In this document: in pieces, positions 51,095-57,384 of the stretch
How the letters are laid out: each line of letters begins with the position of its first letter
Numbering within the stretch: position 1 is the first letter of the stretch
Source: Accumulibacter sp.
GTDB taxonomy: Bacteria > Pseudomonadota > Gammaproteobacteria > Burkholderiales > Rhodocyclaceae
NCBI RefSeq assembly: GCF_023806565.1
Contig: NZ_JAMTDV010000139.1
Location: 1 to 57,384 of the forward strand
Direction of reading: 5' to 3'
Length of the DNA stretch: 57,384 nt
Translations under genes and position numbers: made by a program
The notes under the pieces: model-generated
What the model was told of the DNA's origin: nothing
The model's database searches: none
The model's input: the letters and a program-made list of their open reading frames with translations, nothing else

Positions 51095-52936
51095 ATGTCC
51101 CGCCCCGTCCGCAACATCGCCATCATCGCCCACGTCGACCATGGCAAGACCACCCTCGTGGACAAGCTGCTGGTGCAGGCCGGAAGCTTCGCGGCACACC
51201 AGCACATCACCGAGCGGATGATGGATTCCAACGAACTCGAGAAGGAGCGTGGAATCACCATCCTCGCCAAGAATCTGGCGGTGGATTACGCTGGCGTCCA
51301 TATCAACATCGTGGACACGCCGGGCCACGCCGATTTTGGCGGCGAAGTCGAGCGCGTCCTGTCGATGGTCGATGGCGTGTTGCTGCTGGTCGATGCCGTC
51401 GAAGGCCCGATGCCGCAGACCCGCTTCGTCACCAAGAAAGCGCTGGCACTCGGCCTGCAACCGATCGTCGTGGTCAATAAGATAGACCGTGACGGCGCGC
51501 GGCCGGACTGGGTGGTCGATCATACCTTCGACCTCTTCGACAAGCTCGGGGCGAACGACCAGCAACTCGATTTCCCCGTACTTTATGCATCCGCCATCAA
51601 CGGTTACGCGACGCGCGATCCGGCGACACCGTCGCCCGACCTGCGGCCGATGTTCGAGACCATTCTCGAACACGTCCCGCCGCCGCGAGCGGACGGCATC
51701 GACGGCGCACTGCAACTGCAGATTTCGGCACTCGATTATTCGAGCTACGTCGGCCGCATCGGCATCGGCCGCCTGCAGCGCGGACGCCTGCGACCAGCAC
51801 AGCAGGTGCTCGTGATGTTCGGCCAGGCAGATTCCCAGGGCAGGTTCGAGCATGGTGCGCCAAGAAACGCCAAAGTCGGACAAATTTTCGGGTTTCGCGG
51901 TCTCGAACGCGTACCGCTCGAAGAAGCGTTGGCCGGCGACATCGTGCTCGTCACCGGAATCGACGATCTCGCGATCGGCTGCACGGTCACCGATCTGGAC
52001 AAGCCGGAAGCGCTGCCGATGCTGAAGATCGACGAGCCGACGCTGAACATGACGTTCATGGTGAACAATTCGCCGCTGGCCGGCACGGAAGGAAAATTCG
52101 TCACCAGCCGCCAGATCGGCGAGCGCCTGCGCAAGGAATTGCTGACCAACATGGCGCTGCGTGTCGAAGAGACGTCCGATACGGACAGTTTCCTGGTCTC
52201 TGGACGTGGCGAACTGCACCTGACGATCCTGCTCGAGAACATGCGCCGCGAAGGGTACGAGCTGGCGGTCGGGCGGCCAAAGGTGATCATCAAGGAAATC
52301 AACGGCGAACCGTGCGAGCCTTACGAGATGCTCACGCTCGATGTCGAGGAGTCGCACCAGGGCGGCGTCATGGAAGCGCTTGGCTATCGGCGCGGCGAAC
52401 TGCAGGACATGTCTTCGGACGGACGTGGCCGGGCTCGCCTCGAATACCGCATCCCCGCGCGTGGCCTGATCGGCTTCCAGGGCGAGTTCCTCAATCTGAC
52501 GCGCGGCACCGGCCTGATGAGTCACGTTTTCGACGAGTACGCACCGCTGAAGGGTGACATCCCGGGGCGCCGCAACGGCGTCCTGATTTCGGCCGAAAAG
52601 GGCGAAGCGGTCGCCTACGCCTTGTGGAAACTGCAGGATCGCGGACGGATGTTCAGCAGTCCCGGCGACAGACTCTACGAGGGCATGATAATCGGCATCC
52701 ACAGCCGCGAAAACGACCTGGTCGTCAATCCGATCAAGGGCAAGCAGCTGACCAACATCCGCGCCGCGGGCAACGACGAGGCGGTGCGCCTGGTGCCACC
52801 GGTGGCGCTGACGCTGGAATCCGCAGTCGAATTCATCGATGACGACGAACTGGTCGAAATCACGCCGAAAAGCATCCGCATCCGCAAACGCCTGCTGACC
52901 GACAACGAGCGCCGCCGGGCTGCGCGCGAAGGCTAG
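51095..52936 (+). CDS. typA: Ribosome-associated GTPase TypA/BipA
   Basis: A 613-residue translational GTPase of the EF-G superfamily, involved in 50S assembly and stress adaptation. G motifs: G1 [17 protein letters not shown]2 around RGITILAK, G3 [16 protein letters not shown]4 [15 protein letters not shown] and G5 [11 protein letters not shown]-like domains follow ([32 protein letters not shown]) with the TypA-specific C-terminal domain ending [27 protein letters not shown] at about 51059-51064 is a likely -10 for a short leader. Confidence 0.96.
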   Translation: MSRPVRNIAIIAHVDHGKTTLVDKLLVQAGSFAAHQHITERMMDSNELEKERGITILAKNLAVDYAGVHINIVDTPGHADFGGEVERVLSMVDGVLLLVDAVEGPMPQTRFVTKKALALGLQPIVVVNKIDRDGARPDWVVDHTFDLFDKLGANDQQLDFPVLYASAINGYATRDPATPSPDLRPMFETILEHVPPPRADGIDGALQLQISALDYSSYVGRIGIGRLQRGRLRPAQQVLVMFGQADSQGRFEHGAPRNAKVGQIFGFRGLERVPLEEALAGDIVLVTGIDDLAIGCTVTDLDKPEALPMLKIDEPTLNMTFMVNNSPLAGTEGKFVTSRQIGERLRKELLTNMALRVEETSDTDSFLVSGRGELHLTILLENMRREGYELAVGRPKVIIKEINGEPCEPYEMLTLDVEESHQGGVMEALGYRRGELQDMSSDGRGRARLEYRIPARGLIGFQGEFLNLTRGTGLMSHVFDEYAPLKGDIPGRRNGVLISAEKGEAVAYALWKLQDRGRMFSSPGDRLYEGMIIGIHSRENDLVVNPIKGKQLTNIRAAGNDEAVRLVPPVALTLESAVEFIDDDELVEITPKSIRIRKRLLTDNERRRAAREG

Positions 52937-52970
52937 ACTCGCCGTCCGGTGCCGACCAGGGGTACGCACG

Positions 52971-54596
52971 ATGCACACACAGTCCACTCTGCCGCACACC
53001 AGCCGGCTGATCAGCGGCGCCGAGTACCGCGAATCTCTGCGACAGTATGCGCCGAAGGTTTACGTCGACGGCCGATTGATCGAATCGGTAGCCGACGCCC
53101 CGTCGCTGCAACCGGGAATCAATGCGCTGGCCGTGAGCTACGATTTCGCTCTCGATCCGGCGAGAGCACCACTGATGACTGCCGTGCAAACTTTCCGTGG
53201 AGCGACGGTCAATCGCATGCTGCACATCGATGAGTCGTCGGGCGACCTGTTGAACAAGCTTGAAGCCGTGCGCCTCCTCTGTCAGGAAACAGGCTGCGCA
53301 CAACGCTACCTGGCACACGACGCGCTGAATGCGATCCACCAACTCGCTGCCAGAGTCGACGACGCGCTGGACAGCAACGAGTACCGCACGCGCTTCGCTG
53401 CCTATCTCGCGGAAGTACAGGCGCGCGACCTCTCACTTGGTATCGCAATGACCGATGCCAAGGGTGACCGCTCGCGCCGGCCGCATCAGCAGGACAATCC
53501 TGAGACCTATGTGCACATCGTTGAACGCAGTGGCAAGGGGATCGTCATCTCGGGAACCAAGGCGATCGTCACTGGCGCCCCGTACATGCACGAGTTCCTG
53601 GTCATGCCCAGCCGCAACATGGGCGTGGCCGATGCCGACTTCGCGGTGTGCTGCGCCGTGCCGATCGACGCCCCCGGAGTGACCATCGTGGCGCGGCCGG
53701 CGGGGCGGCCTGGCGAAAGGCTCGAGCATGGCGCTGCACTGTTTTCACGCCGCTACGGACAATCGACCGCCGTGGTGATTTTCGACCGCGTTTTCGTCCC
53801 CTGGGAACGGGTATTCCTCGCTGGCGAGTGGGAGCATTCCGGCTCGTTGACTTACGATTATGCCACGCACCATCGACACAGCTGCATCGCTGCCCGAGCC
53901 GGTTTCGGCGACCTTCTGATCGGCGCCGGCGCCTTGATCTGCGAGGCTAACGGCTTCGACCCCGGGCGCAAGGCCAGCCTGCGCGAGCCGATGGTCGAGC
54001 TGATCAAGATCACCGAAGGCTTCTTCGCCTGCGGTGTGGCAGCCAGCGTCTACGGCACGCCGGACCGACACAGCGGAAGCTTCGTACCCGAACCGGTGTT
54101 CGCCAACATTGGCAAGCTCCTGCTGGCCACACAGATATACGACATGCATCGCTTGGCGCACGAGGTCTCCGGCGGACTGATCGTCGCCCTGCCCGGCCCC
54201 GACGAGGACCATAACCCGGCGACCGCGGCAACGCTTGCCGAGGTACTGCGCGCCAATCCCGACGTTCCCTACGACAAACGGATCGAAGTGGCCCGCTTCA
54301 TCGAGGATTTGACCGCCTCGTATCAGGGCGGCTGGTACTCGGTGATCAGCCTGCACGGCGGCGGCTCGCCGGCGGCCATGAAGCAGGAGATCTGGCGCAA
54401 TTACCCGCTGGGCAGCAAGGTGGAACTGGTCGAAAGGCTTCTTGAACGGGGCGTGCTGCACGACGAGTCACGCCCGGTCACGCGCAATCGCCAGCCGGGA
54501 CGCTGTTGCGACGCCGGCTGTTCGCGACCGTGGCAGGCAATCATGGTGCCGTTGCCGAACACCGACGATACTCGCGGCAATCCGGACCAGCAGTAA
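52971..54596 (+). CDS. HpaB/4-hydroxybutyryl-CoA-dehydratase-like flavoprotein with altered Fe-S ligands
   Basis: A 541-residue soluble protein of the 4-hydroxyphenylacetate 3-hydroxylase superfamily, acyl-CoA-dehydrogenase-like fold. It resembles 4-hydroxybutyryl-CoA dehydratase (AbfD) in ETYVHIVERSGKGIVISGTK, AIVTGAPYMHEFLVMPSRN, DRVFVPWERVFLAGEW and GGWYSVISLHGGGSPAAMK. In AbfD the 4Fe-4S cluster is held by two Cys three residues apart plus a His and a Cys. Here the first Cys appears as C109 but the second position is Tyr113 (TGCAQRYLAHDALN), and the His...Cys pair near 300 is compressed to HHRHSC. A C-terminal extension has a new cluster, GRCCDAGC. The true reaction and substrate are therefore open. 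Confidence 0.75.
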   Translation: MHTQSTLPHTSRLISGAEYRESLRQYAPKVYVDGRLIESVADAPSLQPGINALAVSYDFALDPARAPLMTAVQTFRGATVNRMLHIDESSGDLLNKLEAVRLLCQETGCAQRYLAHDALNAIHQLAARVDDALDSNEYRTRFAAYLAEVQARDLSLGIAMTDAKGDRSRRPHQQDNPETYVHIVERSGKGIVISGTKAIVTGAPYMHEFLVMPSRNMGVADADFAVCCAVPIDAPGVTIVARPAGRPGERLEHGAALFSRRYGQSTAVVIFDRVFVPWERVFLAGEWEHSGSLTYDYATHHRHSCIAARAGFGDLLIGAGALICEANGFDPGRKASLREPMVELIKITEGFFACGVAASVYGTPDRHSGSFVPEPVFANIGKLLLATQIYDMHRLAHEVSGGLIVALPGPDEDHNPATAATLAEVLRANPDVPYDKRIEVARFIEDLTASYQGGWYSVISLHGGGSPAAMKQEIWRNYPLGSKVELVERLLERGVLHDESRPVTRNRQPGRCCDAGCSRPWQAIMVPLPNTDDTRGNPDQQ

Positions 54597-54739
54597 GACC
54601 GGCAGGCGGGTGTGCCTCGTCGGCACGAGTCGACGAAACCGGCGGCGGCATTCGCCCGCGGGGCAAAGAGTGCTCCGCGGGATTCATCAGCGCTGGCCGA
54701 TCGTGCGGCGACGGGAGCACCGCAACCCGCGCCAATCCA

Positions 54740-55111
54740 CTACGAAAGCCGTTGCGGAGGCTCTCGCTGCACGTCGCCGCTCGACACGAGGCGCAACCGG
54801 GATCGCCCGGACGGCGTCAGGCTCACCATTTCCAGTTCGCTGCCGAGCAGCGTCACTCGACCCGGACGACGATTGTCCCCGGTATCGCTGTACTCGAAGT
54901 GATAGACGCGCCGCAGGCGCAGCCGGCCTTGGTCATCACGCGCCGGGCGCAACGAGCCAAGCGCCACGGTGTCGTCGAGCAGCAACAGGCCTTCCGCCGC
55001 ACAGGCGGCGCGCGCAGCAGCCATGCCGGCGGCGCGCGCCTGGAAGCTGCCGAACCAGAACCAGCCGAAGGCGAACAGAACCAACAGGCTGATCGTTTCC
55101 ATCCACGGCAT
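54740..55111 (-). CDS. DUF3301-family membrane-anchored protein
   Basis: A 123-residue protein with one N-terminal membrane helix (SLLVLFAFGWFWFGSFQARA), a helical stretch AAGMAAARAACAAEGLLLL, and a conserved cytoplasmic or periplasmic strand region (DDTVALGSLRPARDDQGRL, VYHFEYSDTGDNRRPGRV). This matches DUF3301, function unknown. AGGGA lies seven bases before the ATG at 55111; a second ATG at 55102 is possible. It stands alone between two plus-strand genes. Confidence 0.82.
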   Translation of the reverse strand: MPWMETISLLVLFAFGWFWFGSFQARAAGMAAARAACAAEGLLLLDDTVALGSLRPARDDQGRLRLRRVYHFEYSDTGDNRRPGRVTLLGSELEMVSLTPSGRSRLRLVSSGDVQREPPQRLS

Positions 55112-55236
55112 CTGACGATCCCTGAAAGAATGACTGCCCGCGGCGGCGCGAACGTTCGTCCGGGGGAGCCGTGATAGGCGTCGCGCCGCGTCGTCCCCGC
55201 ACAAAACCGCAGGCGAGCTGGCTATACTAGCGAAAA

Positions 55237-55383
55237 ATGGCTCACACGACACCTCGCACGAATTCGCTGGAGAACGACGTCAAGCGTTTCCGACACGTAC
55301 GCGGCCTCGCCATTGCGATCTTGCTCACCCGAGCAGAGAAAAACTGCCTAAGGACGGTGAGCCCACGGTCAGACGCTCCGTGA
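55237..55383 (+). CDS. Possible short leader ORF before the adaptor gene
   Basis: An ATG at 55237, nine bases after a TATACT, opens 48 codons (MAHTTPRTNSLENDVKRFRH...) whose TGA overlaps the GTG start of the adaptor gene (GTGA). There is no ribosome binding site of note and no homology. It may be a leader peptide coupling translation to the adaptor, or chance. Confidence 0.2.
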   Translation: MAHTTPRTNSLENDVKRFRHVRGLAIAILLTRAEKNCLRTVSPRSDAP

Positions 55384-56576
55384 TACGCTTGGCGAGGCGG
55401 GCCGCCGTCATCCTGCTGCTTGCCGGCCTGCTCGGCGGTGCCTACTGGTGGTACCTGCAGACCGGCAACCGATCGCTCGAACAGCGCTACAAGCTGCAGG
55501 CGATCGAAAGAGGCGACCTTACCCAGACGGTTTCGGCCAACGGCACGCTCAATCCGGTGGTGCTGGTCAATGTCGGCACACAGGTCTCCGGCACGGTCAC
55601 CAAACTCTACGTCGATTTCAACGACAAGGTCGAAAAGGGGCAGCCGCTGCTCGAACTGGACGACGCACTCCTTGCCGCGCAGGCCCGACAATCGGCGGCC
55701 AACGTCGGCAATATCGCTGCCGCCCTCGATCTTGCACGCGCCAGCGAAGCGCGCATGAAAGCGCTGTTCGAGCAGGAATACGTCTCTCGACAGGAACTCG
55801 AACAGGCGATCCAGACACGGCGTTCGAGCGAAGCGCAACTGCTCCAGGCGAAAGCTGCAGCCGACAAGGACCGGGCGAATCTCGGCTACACGCTGATCCG
55901 TTCGCCGGTATCGGGAGTCGTCGTCGACCGCGTGGTCGACCTCGGGCAGACCGTCGCCGCCAGCCTGCAGACGCCGACATTGATCAAGATCGCACAGGAC
56001 TTGTCCGAAATGCGCATCGATTCGAGCTTCGCCGAGGCCGACATCGGCAAGATTCGCCCAGGACAGAAAGTGCGCTTCACGGTCGACGCTTTTCCCAACC
56101 GCATTTTCCACGGCGCGGTCGAGCAGCTTCGCCTCAACCCGACGATCCAGCAGAACGTCGTCACCTACAATGTGCGTGTTTCGCTCTCCAACCCCGAACA
56201 GATCCTGCTGCCGGGCATGACCGCGTATGTCAGCATCGCCGTCGCCAGCCGGGAGAACGTGCTGTTGGTGCCCAACGCCGCGCTCCGTTTCCGACCGAGC
56301 GACGATCGTCCGGGGGCCGGTGACAGCACGGCGCCGAAAGCGGCAGGCGACGCGACCAGCGGAGTCCAACCGGGCAGGAAGCGGGACGGCGCCAGCGGTA
56401 CCGTTTTCCGGGTTGACCATGGCGAGCTGAAAGCGGTGAACTTGCAGCTCGGGATCACGGACAACCGCAATACGGAGGTGACTGGCGGCGACCTCAAGGT
56501 CGGTGACATGGTGGTGACCGGGGAAAACGTCCCCGCCGGTGGGAAACCGAGCAGCGTCGGGATGAGGCTGTTCTGA
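55380..56576 (+). CDS. MacA/HlyD-type efflux periplasmic adaptor
   Basis: A 398-residue membrane-fusion protein anchored by one N-terminal helix (about 6-26). The barrel-sandwich halves (TVSANGTLNPVVLVNVGTQV, RSPVSGVVVDRVVDLGQTVA) flank a coiled-coil hairpin (about 95-165). The beta-barrel domain follows (IDSSFAEADIGKIRPGQKVR, LLPGMTAYVSIAVASRENVL) and then a C-terminal membrane-proximal domain with a Gly/Asp/Lys-rich insert. This is the architecture of MacA, which partners an ABC-type MacB and a TolC; neither is encoded downstream in the window. The GTG start lacks a clear ribosome binding site. Confidence 0.85.
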   Translation: MIRLARRAAVILLLAGLLGGAYWWYLQTGNRSLEQRYKLQAIERGDLTQTVSANGTLNPVVLVNVGTQVSGTVTKLYVDFNDKVEKGQPLLELDDALLAAQARQSAANVGNIAAALDLARASEARMKALFEQEYVSRQELEQAIQTRRSSEAQLLQAKAAADKDRANLGYTLIRSPVSGVVVDRVVDLGQTVAASLQTPTLIKIAQDLSEMRIDSSFAEADIGKIRPGQKVRFTVDAFPNRIFHGAVEQLRLNPTIQQNVVTYNVRVSLSNPEQILLPGMTAYVSIAVASRENVLLVPNAALRFRPSDDRPGAGDSTAPKAAGDATSGVQPGRKRDGASGTVFRVDHGELKAVNLQLGITDNRNTEVTGGDLKVGDMVVTGENVPAGGKPSSVGMRLF

Positions 56577-56652
56577 GAAGCGAGGCGCCGCGACATTGGC
56601 CTCGCAACGGGCTACAATCTTCCCCTCCTGCAACGACTACGAGATACTGCAC

Positions 56653-57174
56653 ATGCCCATTTACGCCCTTGGCGCAAAGCGCCCGCAGCTCCATCCGCAA
56701 AGCTGGGTCGCCCCGAACGCCATCGTGATCGGCGACGTTCAGCTGGCGAGAAACGCTTCGATCTGGTGGAACACGACGGTACGCGGCGACAATGATCCGG
56801 TCTACATCGGCGAGAACAGCAACGTCCAGGACAACTGCGTTCTGCACACGGACGAGGGCGTTTCCCTGACGCTAGGCCGCGACGTCACCATCGGCCACCT
56901 CGTGATGCTGCACGGCTGCAAGATCGGCGACGGGTCGCTGATCGGCATCGGCTCGGTGCTGCTCAACCACGTAGTCGTCGGCGAAGGCTGCATCGTCGGC
57001 GCCAACACGTTGATTCCCGAGGGCAAGGTGATCCCGGACCATTCGCTGGTTGTCGGCTCACCGGGGAAGGTCGTGCGTCAACTCAGCGCGGAAGAGGTCG
57101 CACGCATCCGGCACAGTGCCGATCACTATGTCGACAACTGGCAGCGGTATCTGCGCGACCTGCAGGCGATGTGA
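56653..57174 (+). CDS. Gamma-carbonic-anhydrase-family hexapeptide-repeat protein (YrdA type)
   Basis: A 173-residue left-handed beta-helix protein. Hexapeptide repeats run from about 15 to 140 (PNAIVIGDVQLARNASIWWN, VRGDNDPVYIGENSNVQDNC). Three His in the positions of the gamma-CA zinc ligands are visible (NCVLHTDEG, VTIGHLVMLHGC). Carbonic anhydrase activity is not universal in this subfamily. The ATG at 56653 (MPIYALG) matches family N-termini; the upstream TTG in frame is not supported. A TACAAT at about 56613 may be a -10. Confidence 0.92.
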   Translation: MPIYALGAKRPQLHPQSWVAPNAIVIGDVQLARNASIWWNTTVRGDNDPVYIGENSNVQDNCVLHTDEGVSLTLGRDVTIGHLVMLHGCKIGDGSLIGIGSVLLNHVVVGEGCIVGANTLIPEGKVIPDHSLVVGSPGKVVRQLSAEEVARIRHSADHYVDNWQRYLRDLQAM

Positions 57175-57187
57175 TGGCCGGCGTAGC

Positions 57188-57384
57188 TTAATGTGCGCTG
57201 GCCGCAGGCGTGCATGACCGGCGGCGCGACACCGACAAGGCTGCACCGCCGAGCAAGAGCAGCGCAAGCGAAGCGGGCTCGGGTGCCGCCCGCGGCGCCA
57301 GGTCACCGAGCAAACGGTCCACCGGGTTGGCGGGATGCAAGCCATCGGAAGAAGCAGAAACGCGGCCGTTGGGGACGGGTGTTT
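57188..57384 (-). CDS. PEP-CTERM sorting-domain protein, 3' end (runs off window)
   Basis: On the minus strand the frame ending with TAA at 57188-57190 is open to the window edge (about 65 codons). It reads ...DGLHPANPVDRLLGDLAP, then PEPASLALLLLGGAALSV and the basic RRRSC followed by a short tail. The Pro-Glu-Pro, hydrophobic helix and Arg cluster make it the C-terminus of a third PEP-CTERM protein. The 5' part and signal peptide lie outside the window. The gene converges with the gamma-CA-like gene, 13 bases apart. Confidence 0.75.
   Translation of the reverse strand, partial: TPVPNGRVSASSDGLHPANPVDRLLGDLAPRAAPEPASLALLLLGGAALSVSRRRSCTPAASAH

Noticed and set aside
50996-52999. A 667-codon open frame on the minus strand opposite typA
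   Set aside because: It is the antisense of a clearly conserved GTPase in a high-GC genome; no domain, start site or composition supports it.
1-57384. CRISPR arrays, complete insertion sequences, phage genes, defence systems
   Set aside because: No regularly spaced repeats, full-length transposase, integrase, capsid, restriction or toxin-antitoxin genes were recognised on either strand.

Overview
The window looks like chromosome from a high-GC betaproteobacterium, most plausibly of the Rhodocyclales / 'Candidatus Accumulibacter' type. That placement is an inference from gene content (a large Pst/PhoU/PhoBR phosphate locus, a PHA phasin, three PEP-CTERM proteins beside an exopolysaccharide locus, Mrp antiporter, ETF-ubiquinone oxidoreductase, CopK and CzcE-type proteins). 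No rRNA is present to confirm it. One tRNA (Thr, CGU) is present. No CRISPR array or complete insertion sequence was seen.

Layout. 0.3-2.3 kb: a zinc carbonic-anhydrase-like protein related to CsoSCA, and rlmB. 2.3-9.1 kb (minus strand): an exopolysaccharide block made of a tyrosine autokinase (Wzc type), an export lipoprotein (Wza type), a low-molecular-weight tyrosine phosphatase (Wzb type) and a WecA-type initiating sugar-phosphate transferase with a long C-terminal extension, followed by a PEP-CTERM protein. 9.9-14.7 kb: tRNA-Thr, amiC, tsaE, queG and ETF-QO. 14.9-22.4 kb (minus strand): phoU2-pstS-pstC-pstA-pstB, then phoU1-phoB-phoR; both phoU genes are preceded by a PHO-box-like promoter of the same geometry. 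22.6-23.5 kb: a second PEP-CTERM gene.

23.9-41.5 kb is a copper/silver resistance island. It holds a CusRS-type two-component system, a His-tailed cytochrome c, a DUF411 protein, CusF, CusCBA efflux, a Met-rich periplasmic protein, a CopA-type P1B ATPase, a tiny His-rich secreted peptide, a YHS/HMA-like protein, DUF2933 and isoprenylcysteine-methyltransferase-like membrane proteins, two CopK paralogues and a CzcE-like protein. Together these would sense metal (CusRS), bind it in the periplasm (CusF, CopK, CzcE, Met- and His-rich proteins), pump it out of the cytoplasm (CopA) and expel it across the envelope (CusCBA). The island is scarred: an HD-GYP gene is split by a remnant of an IS21-type element, a palindromic element sits in front of cusF, a MITE-like remnant lies beside copK, and a DUF1214 gene is reduced to its 3' end. 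A 20-nt motif occurs three times at gene starts in the island, and an unrelated ~70-bp promoter block is duplicated in front of one copK and the czcE-like gene.

41.9-47.6 kb: a complete mrpA(B)CDEFG cation/proton antiporter operon with overlapping genes. 47.8-57.4 kb: a CBS/DUF294 nucleotidyltransferase-like protein, a small winged-helix protein, a phasin, a group II truncated haemoglobin, typA, an HpaB/4-hydroxybutyryl-CoA-dehydratase-like flavoprotein that lacks part of the Fe-S ligand set, a DUF3301 protein, a MacA/HlyD-type adaptor, a gamma-carbonic-anhydrase-family protein, and the 3' end of a third PEP-CTERM gene running off the window edge.
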